NCBI GenBank assembly: GCA_040387375.1
Contig: JAZKDW010000029.1
Span: forward strand, 124,001 to 188,000
DNA: 64,000 nt
DNA from: JAZKDW01 sp040387375
GTDB taxonomy: Bacteria > Pseudomonadota > Gammaproteobacteria > Burkholderiales > Burkholderiaceae_D
Direction of reading: 5' to 3'
A program made the position numbers and the translations under genes. The notes under the pieces are model-generated. The model searched no databases. It saw only the letters and a list, made by a program, of their open reading frames with translations, and was not told where the DNA came from. Within the stretch, counting starts at the first letter, position 1. Each line of letters opens with the position of its first letter. This document shows positions 26,503 to 35,583 of the stretch, piece after piece.

Positions 26503-28314
26503 ATGTTACTGGTGCGTCTGAAAGAAATCCTCGCGAAGCGTCAACTGAATGCGTTGTTTCAGCCGGTCATAGGCATGCAGAATGGCGAGATCATCGGTTA
26601 TGAGGGCCTGATTCGCGGCCCGTCCGACAGTCCGTTACATTCGCCGATGAACCTGTTCAAGGTAGCAAAAGCCAACAATCTGAGTGTCGAGGTGGAGCAC
26701 TTGTGCCGGCTGATCGTGCTGGAACGTTTTGCGGAACTGAACTTGCCCGGCAAGCTTTTTCTCAATGTCAGCCCGGAAGCGCTGATGCAACCGGACGCGG
26801 CCCACGGCGAAACCCTGGACTATATCCAACGCATCGGCATCAGCGCGGAACGGGTCATCATAGAACTGACCGAAAGCCAGCCGACCTACGATTACGAACT
26901 GTTGCGCAATGCGGTGATGCACTACCGTGACATGGGATTCCAGATCGCGATCGACGATCTTGGCGAGGGTTTTTCCAGCTTGCGCCTGTGGTCGGAACTG
27001 CGTCCGGAATACGTCAAGATCGACATGCATTTCATCCAGGGCATCAACCTCGATCCGGTCAAGCTGCAATTCGTCCGCTCGATCCAGGAGATTGCCGAAA
27101 AATCCGGCACGGTGGTGATTGCCGAAGGCATCGAGACACAGACCGAACTGGTGCTGATCCGCGACCTGGGCATTGCCTATGGCCAGGGTTATCACATCGC
27201 CCGCCCGCATGCGACGCCGGCGACAACACTTTCAGCCGAAGTAAACAAGTCGCTCAGCCTGCACGGCGCCGCCTTGCTCCAGCAAAAAAACCGGTTTGAA
27301 AAAAATGCCCCGACCGCATTGAAACTGTTGCGTGTTGTCCCGACCGTCACGCCGGAGATGCGCAACAATCAGGTTTACAACATCTTCGTCAACGATCCCG
27401 ATTTGCAAATCATTCCGGTGGTGGAAAAGGGCACGCCCCTTGGGCTGATTACCCGCGCCAACCTGATCGACCGCTTCGCGCGCCCTTACCTGCGTGAGTT
27501 GCACGGCAAAAAATCCTGCACGCTGTTCATGGATTCCATGCCAATGATCACGGACAAGGACACCAGCCTGCAGGAGCTGAGCAAGACAATCGTGGAAGCA
27601 GACCGCCATCACCTGTTCAACGGTTTCATCATTACCGATCATGGGCAATATCTGGGCATGGGCACGGGCCACGACCTGATGCGCGAGATTACCCAGATGC
27701 AGATCAGCGCCGCCAGTTATGCCAACCCGCTGACACTCCTGCCGGGCAATGTGCCGATCAATGAGCACATCGACCACCTGTTACGCAATAGCGTCTGTTT
27801 CCGTGCATGTTACGTCGACCTTGACCATTTCAAGCCGTTCAACGATGTCTACGGCTATCGCAAGGGTGACGATGTGATCCAGCTGACCGGCAGGATTCTT
27901 TCCACGCACTGCGATCCTGCGCTGGACTTTGTCGGCCACATCGGTGGCGACGACTTCATACTGTTGTTCCAGAGCGAGGACTGGGAAGCACGTTGCGAAG
28001 AAATTCTGACGGCCTTCGGCGCCGCGATCCCGGAACGCTACAGCGCCATCGATTGTGAACGCGGCGGTTATGTCAGCGAGGACCGGCGCGGAAGAAAGAT
28101 ATTCTACCCATTGGTCAGTATGTCACTCGGCGTCGTGAAGGTCGGGCCGGGGCAATATTGTTCGCACCATCAGATAGCGACCGCGGCAGCGGAAGCCAAG
28201 AAGCAGGCCAAGAAAATCAGCGGCAACAGCCTGTTCATCGATCGCCGCCAGGAGCCGCAGCCGTCGTTTCCTCCATTGGCGTGCACGCCGGGACCGGTCG
28301 CGGCAATCTCGTAG
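26503..28314 (+). CDS. EAL-CBS-GGDEF cyclic-di-GMP protein
   Basis: 603 residues. The ATG at 26503 follows a strong AGGAAGGAA site. The EAL phosphodiesterase domain comes first (about 1-240): its motif is YEGLIRGP, keeping the metal-binding Glu, with LFLNVSPEAL, IELTES, IDDLGEGFSSL and IAEGIET also present, so it should be catalytic. A CBS pair follows (about 275-400), then a C-terminal GGDEF domain with GGDDF at 481-485. No RxxD inhibitory site precedes GGDDF, so cyclase activity is uncertain. CBS pairs bind adenine nucleotides and may link c-di-GMP turnover to energy state. No transmembrane segment is seen. Confidence 0.9.
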   Translation: MLLVRLKEILAKRQLNALFQPVIGMQNGEIIGYEGLIRGPSDSPLHSPMNLFKVAKANNLSVEVEHLCRLIVLERFAELNLPGKLFLNVSPEALMQPDAAHGETLDYIQRIGISAERVIIELTESQPTYDYELLRNAVMHYRDMGFQIAIDDLGEGFSSLRLWSELRPEYVKIDMHFIQGINLDPVKLQFVRSIQEIAEKSGTVVIAEGIETQTELVLIRDLGIAYGQGYHIARPHATPATTLSAEVNKSLSLHGAALLQQKNRFEKNAPTALKLLRVVPTVTPEMRNNQVYNIFVNDPDLQIIPVVEKGTPLGLITRANLIDRFARPYLRELHGKKSCTLFMDSMPMITDKDTSLQELSKTIVEADRHHLFNGFIITDHGQYLGMGTGHDLMREITQMQISAASYANPLTLLPGNVPINEHIDHLLRNSVCFRACYVDLDHFKPFNDVYGYRKGDDVIQLTGRILSTHCDPALDFVGHIGGDDFILLFQSEDWEARCEEILTAFGAAIPERYSAIDCERGGYVSEDRRGRKIFYPLVSMSLGVVKVGPGQYCSHHQIATAAAEAKKQAKKISGNSLFIDRRQEPQPSFPPLACTPGPVAAIS

Positions 28315-28316
28315 CG

Positions 28317-30056
28317 CTATTTCTCGCGCATCGCAACAATGCGGCGCTCGCGTTCCTTGTCCAGCAGGCGCGCGGCCGCATCCGGCGGCATGCCCAGGGT
28401 TTCAAGAACCGAACCGGCCAGCGTCAGGCTGGACTCCAGCGTCTCGGGCACCACCACTGAAGCACCCGCCTTGCGCAGCAGCAGCGCGTGCTTCTCGTCG
28501 CGGGCGCGGGCCATGATGCACATCATCGGCATGATGCGATGGATGCCTTGCGCCGCATGCACCGCGGCGGCGCTATGATCCATGGTCAGCACCACCGCTT
28601 GCGCGCGTGACAGTTGCAGTTTTCCCAGCAGTTCAGGCCGGCTGGCATCGCCGAATACCAGCGGCACGCCGGCATCGCGATGGCGGGCGATCAGCCTGGC
28701 GTCATGTTCGACTGCAACGTAGCTGACGCCCTGTTCCGCCAAAATCTGCCCCACCATCTGGCCCACCCGGCCGTAGCCCGCAATGATGACATGGCCGCTC
28801 AACTCGCCGATGTCGGCATCGGTCGTGGTTTCAGCCGGGACAAGACGGCGGTCGAGCGTATCGCCAAGCGCCTGTCCGAGGCGTGCAACGACAGGTGCGG
28901 CGAGCATCGACAAGCCAACCACGAGCAGCATGAAATGGCCGGCCTCACGTTCCAGCAGCTTGAAGTTCAGCGCCAGGCCGATGACGATGAAGGCAAATTC
29001 CCCACCCTGCCCCAGCAGCAGCCCGCCTTCGGCGGAACGCCCCCAGGATAATCCGAACCAGCGCAGCAGTCCCGCGGTGATCGCGCTTTTTACCAGAAGC
29101 AGGCCGATGACCGACAGCGGCAGCCACAAGGGTTGACGCAGCACCGCGCTCAGGTCGATGCCCATGCCCACCGACAGGAAAAACAGGCCCATCAGCAAAC
29201 CCTTGAACGGCTCGATCGTGACTTCGACTTCGTGACGGAATTCGGTTTCGGCGATGATCAGTCCGGCAAGCAGCGCGCCCAGCGCCATCGAGAGCCCCGC
29301 CGCCCAGGTCAGCGCGGCAACACCAAGGATGGTCAGCAGCGTCAGTGCGGTAAAGGTTTCGGGCTGCCTGTTGGCGACGATCTGGCGGAACAATGGCCGC
29401 ACCACACGCTGGCCGATGAAATAGATCGCCGCCACCGTCAGCACACCCTTCAGCAAGGCCAGGCCAAGCAGGCTGCCGAAGCTGCCGCCATTGTCGGCGC
29501 CAAGAAGGCTGATCAGCACCAGCAGCGGCACTACCGCGAGGTCCTGGAACAGCAGGATGGCGAAGCAGGACTGGCCGAGCCGCGTGCCGAGTTCGTGGCG
29601 CTGTATCAGCAGCTGCATCACGATCGCGGTCGACGAAAAGGCGAGCACCACCCCAAGGATCACCGAGGCTTCGATACCGTTGCCGAAGCGCCATGCCAGC
29701 GCGCCGATCACCGCCGCCGACAGTCCGACCTGCAGGCCGCCAAGGCCGAACACCAGGCTGCGCATCGACCACAGGCGCGTGACTGACATCTCGAGACCGA
29801 TCATGAACATCAGGAAAATGACGCCGAGTTCGGCCAGGGTTTCCACTTCCTTCGGGCGCGAAAAGGTCAGCCACGACAGCCACGGCGTGGTGTCGGCCAG
29901 ACTGGCAAGACCGTAAGGGCCGAGTAATGCGCCGACCGCCAGGAAACCCAGCACCGGATTGATGCGCAGCCGTGCCAGCAGCGGAATCAGCACACCGGAC
30001 AGGGCCAGAAAGAGGATGATTTCCTTCAGGAACGGGAAGGTGCCGGGTTCGTGCAT
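28317..30056 (-). CDS. Kef-type CPA2 monovalent cation:proton antiporter
   Basis: A 579-residue inner-membrane antiporter. About 12 hydrophobic helices make up the Na+/H+ exchanger domain (VIFLMFMIGLEMSVTRLWSM, FQDLAVVPLLVL, LLLGQGGEFAFIVIGLALN). A C-terminal TrkA-N/RCK nucleotide-binding domain starts HVIIAGYGRVGQMVGQIL and contains VVLTMDH. It resembles KefB/KefC glutathione-gated potassium efflux systems, but glutathione gating cannot be confirmed. It is convergent with the EAL-CBS-GGDEF gene, two bases away. Confidence 0.92.
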   Translation of the reverse strand: MHEPGTFPFLKEIILFLALSGVLIPLLARLRINPVLGFLAVGALLGPYGLASLADTTPWLSWLTFSRPKEVETLAELGVIFLMFMIGLEMSVTRLWSMRSLVFGLGGLQVGLSAAVIGALAWRFGNGIEASVILGVVLAFSSTAIVMQLLIQRHELGTRLGQSCFAILLFQDLAVVPLLVLISLLGADNGGSFGSLLGLALLKGVLTVAAIYFIGQRVVRPLFRQIVANRQPETFTALTLLTILGVAALTWAAGLSMALGALLAGLIIAETEFRHEVEVTIEPFKGLLMGLFFLSVGMGIDLSAVLRQPLWLPLSVIGLLLVKSAITAGLLRWFGLSWGRSAEGGLLLGQGGEFAFIVIGLALNFKLLEREAGHFMLLVVGLSMLAAPVVARLGQALGDTLDRRLVPAETTTDADIGELSGHVIIAGYGRVGQMVGQILAEQGVSYVAVEHDARLIARHRDAGVPLVFGDASRPELLGKLQLSRAQAVVLTMDHSAAAVHAAQGIHRIMPMMCIMARARDEKHALLLRKAGASVVVPETLESSLTLAGSVLETLGMPPDAAARLLDKERERRIVAMREK

Positions 30057-30102
30057 CGGGTGACCGCAATTCCTTGTAATTGTGTCTGGATTATAAGGTA
30101 TG

Positions 30103-30136
30103 AAAAAAGGCCCGCGAAACTATTGTCTCGCGGGCC
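30103..30136 (-). terminator. Rho-independent terminator of the first binding-protein gene
   Basis: On the minus strand GGCCCGCGA, a 10-nt loop and TCGCGGGCC are followed by six T (the A-run at 30103-30108). It lies 23 bp after the stop of the binding-protein gene and ends the Rieske-receptor transcript. Confidence 0.88.
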
Positions 30137-30159
30137 TGATTAAAACGGCTGCAATTTTC

Positions 30160-31335
30160 TTACTTTTGCTTGCCCGGATCCTTGACCCCGGTCAGCTTGT
30201 CGATCTCGACGTTATACAACTCGCCGCCGACCTTCTCCACCTTGTGGATATAAATATTCTGCACGATATCGCGCGTCTGCATGTCGATCAGGATCGGTCC
30301 GCGCGGGCTTTCGAATACCTGGCCCTTCATTGCATTGAGCAGAGTCTCGCCACGTGCGCCATTGGTCTTTTTCAGCGCATCGTAAATCACATGCATGCCG
30401 TCGTAACCGCCGACCGCCATGAAGTTCGGACGCGCGCCATTGTTGGCCTTCTTGTAAGCGTCGACAAACTTCTTGTTGGTCGGCGTATTGCGCGCCGACG
30501 AATAATGGAATGCAGTCACCACGCCAAGCGCCGTGTCGCCAATGCCTTCGAGGATGTCATCTTCGGTAACGCCGCCGTCGCCGATGATCCTGATTCCCGC
30601 CTTGTCCAGGCCACGCTCGGCGAACTGCTTCATCAACGCCGAGCCGGCGCCGGAAGGAACGAACACGAACAGGGCTTCAGGCGACAGGTCGCGCACCTTC
30701 TGCAGGAATGGCGCGAAGTCCGGATTGGCAAGCGGCACCCGCAATTCGGCCATCACTTGGCCGCCGTTGCCAATGAAACGCTTCTTGAAACTTTTCTCCG
30801 CATCGGCGCCGGGACCGTAATCCGACACCAGGGTCACGACTTTCGTGATCTTGTTCTTGGTTGCCCAATCCGCCATCGCCAGCGTCGTTTGCGGCAGCGT
30901 GTAGCTGGTCCTGATGATGAACGGCGACGCTTCCGTGATGCTCGATGTCGCGGCGGCCATCACCACCATTGGCGTCTTGCTTTGCGTTGCCAGCGGCGCG
31001 GTGGCAAATGCCAGCGGCGTCAGGCCAAAGCCGGCCAGCACGGCAACCTTGTCATTCACCACCAGTTCCTGCGCGATGCGGCGTGTGTTATCAGGGACGC
31101 CGCCATCGTCCTTCAACACCACTTCCACTTTCTTGCCAGCGACCTTGTCGCCGTTCTGCGCGACGAACAGCTTGACGGCGGCGCTGATCTGCTTGCCGGT
31201 GGACGCGAACGGTCCGGTCATCGGCAGCACAAGGCCGATCTTGATCGAATCCGATTGTGCCCACGCCGCTGGCATCGACATGCCGGCGAGGCAAACGCCC
31301 GCGATCGCACACTGTAGAAATTGACGTTTTTTCAT
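30160..31335 (-). CDS. LivJ-type ABC transporter substrate-binding protein (paralogue 1)
   Basis: A 391-residue periplasmic binding protein (Peripla_BP_6 family). The signal peptide is MKKRQFLQCAIAGVCLAGMS with cleavage after AWA, followed by IKIGLVLPMTGPFASTGKQI. It is closely similar along its length to the proteins at 36905-38074 and 44507-45682, sharing FGLTPLA, RVPL-NPDFAPFLQKVRD and KVEKVGGELYNVE. It lies 26 bp downstream of the Rieske oxygenase on the same strand, so it probably binds that enzyme's aromatic substrate. No permease or ATPase genes are in the window. Confidence 0.93.
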   Translation of the reverse strand: MKKRQFLQCAIAGVCLAGMSMPAAWAQSDSIKIGLVLPMTGPFASTGKQISAAVKLFVAQNGDKVAGKKVEVVLKDDGGVPDNTRRIAQELVVNDKVAVLAGFGLTPLAFATAPLATQSKTPMVVMAAATSSITEASPFIIRTSYTLPQTTLAMADWATKNKITKVVTLVSDYGPGADAEKSFKKRFIGNGGQVMAELRVPLANPDFAPFLQKVRDLSPEALFVFVPSGAGSALMKQFAERGLDKAGIRIIGDGGVTEDDILEGIGDTALGVVTAFHYSSARNTPTNKKFVDAYKKANNGARPNFMAVGGYDGMHVIYDALKKTNGARGETLLNAMKGQVFESPRGPILIDMQTRDIVQNIYIHKVEKVGGELYNVEIDKLTGVKDPGKQK

Positions 31336-31361
31336 ACTGTCTCCGTTTTATTGATGTTGAA

Positions 31362-32399
31362 TCAGCAAGGCGCTGACGGGTCTGCTTTTGATGCGGAAAG
31401 TTTGTCTAACACGCGCCGTGCGCGGTTCGGTCCATTGTCGACATGGATCGAAATCATCGGCCGATCGGGAAAGCGCTGCATGTTGCTGAACTGCGCCTCG
31501 ATCACCAGCCGGTCCTCTTCGAAGGTAGCCGCAACCTGCTGATACACCAGGTCCTTGATCGATGGCCGGTCCGCCGGGCTGTTGCTGCAGACAGTCCAGA
31601 AATAGTGGGTTGAATTTTCGGTTTCGGGCGTCACGCCGTGCAGGCCTCGCATATGAAATCCGCCACGCCCGGGATCTTCCATCGATTCGGTATTGGCGTC
31701 GACGGCGCCGGTCCAGATGCGGGTATGCGTGACATGGAATTCAATTTCCTGCCAGCGATCGATGCTGCCCTTGAAGGGCCATGCCTGCGCGTAGGTCGCA
31801 GGCGCCGGCGAGTCCGGCATATGGCGCACGACACGCACCACATCGCCGATCTGATCGGTCGTGGTTTTTGCGCCCATGTGCATGACCGGATTGCCGCCGA
31901 TGGTGTGCAGGTGCACATACCCGAGGTGGCTGAGATCGAGCAGGTTGTCGTGCACCAGCTCGAACGGCGCATTGTAGTGATAGACATCGCCGCTGAATTC
32001 ATAACGCGGATCGTCATGCCACTGGTACGCCGGGGCCTCGCAATCCGGCTGTGAATCGGCTTCGGCGCCGAACCACATCCACACGATCTGGTCGCGCTCC
32101 TGTACCGGGTACGACGTGACGCAGGCCTTCTGCGGAATGTTGACTTGCCCGGGAATCTCGATGCACTTGCCGGCCGCGTTGTACAGCAGGCCGTGATAAC
32201 CGCAACGCAGGCCACCCTTGTCCAGGGTGCCGCAGGACAAGGGCAAGGCACGGTGACAGCAGCGGTCTTCCAGCGCCGCGGCCTGGCCATCGCCGGCGCG
32301 AAACATTACGACCGGGCGATTCAAAAGCGTGCGGCCGAGCGGCTTGTCGGTCAGCTCCCAGGAGAAGGCTGCGATATACCACTGGTTCATTGGAAACAT
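31362..32399 (-). CDS. Rieske non-heme iron oxygenase alpha subunit (VanA-like)
   Basis: 345 residues. The ATG at 32399 follows GGAGA and gives MFPMNQWYIAAFSWEL, typical of vanillate O-demethylase oxygenases. The Rieske cluster ligands are C47-x-H49 and C66-x2-H69 (RCCHRAL, RCGYHG). The mononuclear iron site is visible in DNLLDLSHLGYVH. It would hydroxylate or O-demethylate an aromatic acid, using electrons from a reductase that is not encoded in the window. It is the first gene before binding-protein paralogue 1 and is divergent from a MarR regulator. The substrate is unassigned. An extended reading frame upstream to 32594 crosses the promoter and is not used. Confidence 0.9.
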   Translation of the reverse strand: MFPMNQWYIAAFSWELTDKPLGRTLLNRPVVMFRAGDGQAAALEDRCCHRALPLSCGTLDKGGLRCGYHGLLYNAAGKCIEIPGQVNIPQKACVTSYPVQERDQIVWMWFGAEADSQPDCEAPAYQWHDDPRYEFSGDVYHYNAPFELVHDNLLDLSHLGYVHLHTIGGNPVMHMGAKTTTDQIGDVVRVVRHMPDSPAPATYAQAWPFKGSIDRWQEIEFHVTHTRIWTGAVDANTESMEDPGRGGFHMRGLHGVTPETENSTHYFWTVCSNSPADRPSIKDLVYQQVAATFEEDRLVIEAQFSNMQRFPDRPMISIHVDNGPNRARRVLDKLSASKADPSAPC

Positions 32400-32444
32400 G
32401 ATTTTCTCCGTCAGTCTGGCCGGGCGTTCTTTACGGCAATTAAC

Positions 32445-32481
32445 ATTCAGTGTGCTGAATGATACACAGGTTACGGTATCA
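32445..32481. promoter_or_regulatory. Two adjacent inverted repeats, candidate MarR operators
   Basis: In the divergent promoter between the Rieske oxygenase and marR genes there are two dyads: ATTCAG-TGTG-CTGAAT (32445-32460) and TGATAC-N10-GTATCA (32460-32481), sharing one base. Their placement fits repression of both genes by the MarR protein. Confidence 0.6.
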
Positions 32482-32520
32482 TGCACAAGCACTGCTTTAT
32501 CAATTTGAAGGAAACCACCG

Positions 32521-33036
32521 ATGGTCACATCCGCCCGCAAGAAATCCGCCGTCACCGAGGCGGAAGAAGCCGTGCTGGCCGACTTGTATGACATGCCCGG
32601 GCATCTGATTCGGCGCGCGCAGCAGATTTCGGTGTCGATGTTTTACGATGTCATGGGCACCGAAGTGACGCCGATCCAGTACGCGATTTTGCGTACCTTG
32701 CATGCGGAGCCGGGAATAGACCAGGTGGCGCTGGCAGGCAGAGTCGCCGTCGATACGTCGACCGCCGCGTCCACTGCCGCCAGGCTGGAAAGCAAGGGAC
32801 TCATCACGCGCGAGGTGGCGCCGGCAAACCGGCGTCAGCGGATATTACGGCTGACGGCGGCTGGGACTGCGCTGATCGAGGAGATGGTGCCGTCGGTGCA
32901 TCGGCTGCGCGATGCCATGATGGCGACGCTGACGCCGGCCGAGCGGGACCAGTTTTTTGACTTGCTGCGCAAGTTCGTGCACATCAATAACGCGCAGAGC
33001 CGTGCGCCGTTGAGGCGCGACGAAGAGGGGGAATGA
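32521..33036 (+). CDS. MarR-family transcriptional regulator
   Basis: A 171-residue winged-helix regulator. The core is TPIQYAILRTLHAEPGIDQV, then the recognition helix and wing in DTSTAASTAARLESKGLITR and APANRRQRILRLTAAG. It is divergently transcribed from the Rieske oxygenase, so it most likely represses that operon until an aromatic acid binds. The ATG is preceded by AAGGAAACCACCG. The dispersed repeat copy 2 follows about 175 bp downstream. Confidence 0.93.
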   Translation: MVTSARKKSAVTEAEEAVLADLYDMPGHLIRRAQQISVSMFYDVMGTEVTPIQYAILRTLHAEPGIDQVALAGRVAVDTSTAASTAARLESKGLITREVAPANRRQRILRLTAAGTALIEEMVPSVHRLRDAMMATLTPAERDQFFDLLRKFVHINNAQSRAPLRRDEEGE

Positions 33037-33211
33037 CATTGCCAGGGCGCCGTTGATGAATCTCAAACAATACCCCTTGTTTTTTGGTGCAGGGTCTTAT
33101 TAGTGAAGCGAGTTAATTCGTATTTGATCACGGTTGGCAATTGCGAACGGGGAACGGTGTAATGCGCTGGCGCTTATTACACCCTACGAATCCTGGAAGT
33201 GCAGTGGTAGC

Positions 33212-33534
33212 GGTTGAAGTTGAAGTTGAAGTTGAAGTTGAAGTTGAAGTTGCGGTTGAAGTTGAAGTTGACGTTGATGTTGATGTTGAATTCCCCTTTG
33301 GCGAAGCGCCGTGAAACCGGTGGTCTGAGCGGAAAAAGAAGTGGGCGTTGTCTGAGCGCAGCGAGTTTCGCCCGCTTCCCGCTCAGGCCACCGGTTTCAC
33401 GGGAACCCGCAGGGCGCTTTGTAGGGGTCGCCTTTTTTGGTTCCTTTTTTGGCGAAGCAAAAAAGAACTCGCCGCCGGGGCGAGACCCGGACAGCATCCA
33501 CGGAGAGCAAACCGTGTTGGGGTAAACGAAGGAA
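33212..33534. repeat. Dispersed palindromic element, copy 2, with hexanucleotide tail
   Basis: Same element as 12841-13131, inverted. In plus orientation: 13 tandem GTTGAA-type hexamers at 33213-33290 (variants GTTGCG, GTTGAC, GTTGAT), the conserved TTCCCCTTTGGCGAAGCG, a 94-nt palindrome (33309-33402) with arms CCGTGAAACCGGTGG / CCACCGGTTTCACGG around the conserved TCTGAGCGCAGCGAGTTT loop, then the conserved flank up to GGGGTAAACGAAGGAA. The hexamers translate to a Val-Glu repeat, which is an artefact of the sequence and not protein evidence. Confidence 0.88.
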
Positions 33535-33556
33535 GATCCTCCACAAAATGAACGCG

Positions 33557-33583
33557 AAAAAAAATGCCCCTTTTCAGGGGCAT
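33557..33583 (-). terminator. Rho-independent terminator of the gentisate operon
   Basis: On the minus strand ATGCCCC-TGAAAA-GGGGCAT is followed by a run of T (A-run at 33557-33563). It lies 35 bp after the gentisate dioxygenase stop codon. Confidence 0.88.
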
Positions 33584-33618
33584 AATCATAAATTCAAACA
33601 TCTTCAAACAAATGTCAC

Positions 33619-34656
33619 CTAAAACGCTTCCCGCCACAGGTCAAGCGCCTGCTGCACCGGCCGATCCGAATAGCTGAACATCACTGCATCCGCATCCGCC
33701 TCCAGCTGATAAGGCATCCACGACGGCACCACAAACACATCCTTCGGACCGAAGGTAAAGGTCTCCCCATTGACGATGCAACGGCCCGTGCCCTCCACCA
33801 CCGCATACACGGTCGAGTCGGTAGACTGGTATGTCTTGCCCTTGAAGCCAGCCGGCAGCAGCTGCATGAAGCTGCCCATGGTCGGGATCGCCCAGCCGCC
33901 GGTAACCGGATTGGTGTACTGCAGCTTGTAGCCCCAGACCGGATGACATTCGTCGCCCGACTTCATGGTCTCGAGCGCTTCGCGCGTGCGGTCGTACGGA
34001 TACCAGAACAGCGGCGAGGTTTGCGAACGCGCCTTGTACTCGACCGGCTTCATGGTATTGCCGAAGCGGGCCAGGTTGCTGCCGGCGTTGCGTTCGATGT
34101 GCTGGGTTTCCTCCGCGCCCTTCTCCATGAACTGCGCATCGAGCAGCTCGACGATCGGCAGGTCCAGGCCATCCAGCCAGACCATAGGCTCGCGGGTCGG
34201 ATTGCCGTGGTCATGGAAAGTCCATGACGGCGTGATGATGAAGTCGCCGACATTCATCGCGACTTTTTCGCCGTCGACCGCGGTGAACGCACCCTTGCCT
34301 TGCAGGATGAAACGCAGCGCCGATTGCGAATGGCGATGCGCCGGTGCGACTTCGCCCGGCAGGATCAGTTGCAGACCGGCGTACAGGCTGTGCGTGATGC
34401 GGGTGCGTCCGCGCAGGCCCGGGTTTTCCAGCACCAGCACGCGACGCTCGGCCTCTTTCGCCGTGATCAGCTGGCCGGCTTCCTGCAGCCAAGGCCAGAC
34501 CTGGTCCCATTTCCACAGGTAAGGCAGGCAGGGCGTGTTCGGCTTCGCTGTTACCAGCGAGTGCAGCACTTCCCACAACGGGGTGCAGTTGGCGCTGTTG
34601 ATCTTGCTGTAAAACGCTTCGCGGTCGCGATTTTGTTCGATTGGCTGTGCCGACAT
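33619..34656 (-). CDS. Gentisate 1,2-dioxygenase
   Basis: A 345-residue bicupin ring-cleavage enzyme converting gentisate to maleylpyruvate with Fe(II). The N-terminal cupin metal site is in APAHRHSQSALRFILQGKG and PSWTFHDHGN; the second cupin lies at GRCIVNGETFTFGPKDVFVV. Length and motifs fit the family (also named gtdA, nagI or sdgD in other species). It is the last gene of the operon with the 3-hydroxybenzoate 6-hydroxylase and FAH-type hydrolase, and starts 19 bp after the hydrolase stop. Confidence 0.95.
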   Translation of the reverse strand: MSAQPIEQNRDREAFYSKINSANCTPLWEVLHSLVTAKPNTPCLPYLWKWDQVWPWLQEAGQLITAKEAERRVLVLENPGLRGRTRITHSLYAGLQLILPGEVAPAHRHSQSALRFILQGKGAFTAVDGEKVAMNVGDFIITPSWTFHDHGNPTREPMVWLDGLDLPIVELLDAQFMEKGAEETQHIERNAGSNLARFGNTMKPVEYKARSQTSPLFWYPYDRTREALETMKSGDECHPVWGYKLQYTNPVTGGWAIPTMGSFMQLLPAGFKGKTYQSTDSTVYAVVEGTGRCIVNGETFTFGPKDVFVVPSWMPYQLEADADAVMFSYSDRPVQQALDLWREAF

Positions 34657-34675
34657 GATGTGGCTCCGTGGTTGG

Positions 34676-35539
34676 TTATTTTTGACTTGAACGGACCGCT
34701 ACCCGCAGGCGTCCGAGGCCCTGTACTTCGCAAATGATCGTGTCGCCCGCCTTTACCTGACCGACACCTTCCGGCGTGCCGGTAAAGATGATGTCGCCCG
34801 GATGCAGCGTGTAGAACGAAGACGCAAATTCGATCAGTTGCGGAATGCCGATGATCAGGTCACGCGTGTTGGCCTTCTGCCTTGGCTCATCATTGACGGT
34901 CAGCCAGAAATCAAGACTGGACGGATCGGTGACTTCGTCAGCCGTTACCAGCCACGGGCCGAGCACACTGTAGGTGTCGATCGACTTGCGCAGGCTGCGC
35001 TCCTCGGGTCCGCGGGTGGTCATGTCGAGGCCAATGCAATAGCCGGCGACATATTCCATCGCATTCTCGCGCTTGATGTTGCGGCCGCTCTTGCCGATCA
35101 CGACCACAACTTCGGCCTCATGGTCGTTGCGGCGGTCAGGATGCTCCAGCGCCACGCCTTCGCTTTCGCCGACCATTGAACTGGTGGCTTTCAGGAACAC
35201 GCCGATCTTTTCGATTTCGAGGACCGCGTTATTGTGATGGATGGTGGCGTCGCCGCGCGCTTCTTCCAGGTGCTTCTTGTAGTTGACCGGCGCAGCAACG
35301 ATCTTGCCGGGATTGGCGACCGGGCTCAGCAGTTTGACTTCCGACAGCTTTTTGACCGGCGCCTGAGCGGCGATCTCTTTTATCCGCGCGCACAGCTTGT
35401 CGAGATTGGCGATCATCGGATCGAAGGTCGGCAACGGATACGTGTAGGAAGGCAGGATATCCAGCGCAGCGGTTACATCGCGAACGGTATCGCCTTCTAC
35501 GAGGCCCAGACGGTTATTATCAAAGCGGCAAATCTTCAT
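34676..35539 (-). CDS. FAH-family hydrolase (probable fumarylpyruvate/maleylpyruvate hydrolase)
   Basis: A 287-residue fumarylacetoacetate hydrolase-family enzyme. Signatures: KIVAAPVNYKKHLEEA, the metal-binding DHEAEVVVVIGKSGRN, YCIGLDMTTRG and IIFTGTPEGVGQV. In gentisate catabolism this enzyme splits fumarylpyruvate to fumarate and pyruvate. No maleylpyruvate isomerase gene is present in the window, so it may act on maleylpyruvate directly or the isomerase is elsewhere. Confidence 0.9.
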   Translation of the reverse strand: MKICRFDNNRLGLVEGDTVRDVTAALDILPSYTYPLPTFDPMIANLDKLCARIKEIAAQAPVKKLSEVKLLSPVANPGKIVAAPVNYKKHLEEARGDATIHHNNAVLEIEKIGVFLKATSSMVGESEGVALEHPDRRNDHEAEVVVVIGKSGRNIKRENAMEYVAGYCIGLDMTTRGPEERSLRKSIDTYSVLGPWLVTADEVTDPSSLDFWLTVNDEPRQKANTRDLIIGIPQLIEFASSFYTLHPGDIIFTGTPEGVGQVKAGDTIICEVQGLGRLRVAVRSSQK

Positions 35540-35583
35540 GTGACGGGTTCCTGAAATAGGCTAAAAATGTAAAATGATCAGGT

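Noticed and set aside
33213..33290. CRISPR-like array
   Set aside because: The units are contiguous hexamers with no spacers, so this is a microsatellite.
33214..33525. Open frames across the dispersed repeat, including a Lys-Leu or Val-Glu repeat protein
   Set aside because: They arise from the hexamer tract and the palindrome; the two repeat copies do not share a conserved reading frame across the variable arms.
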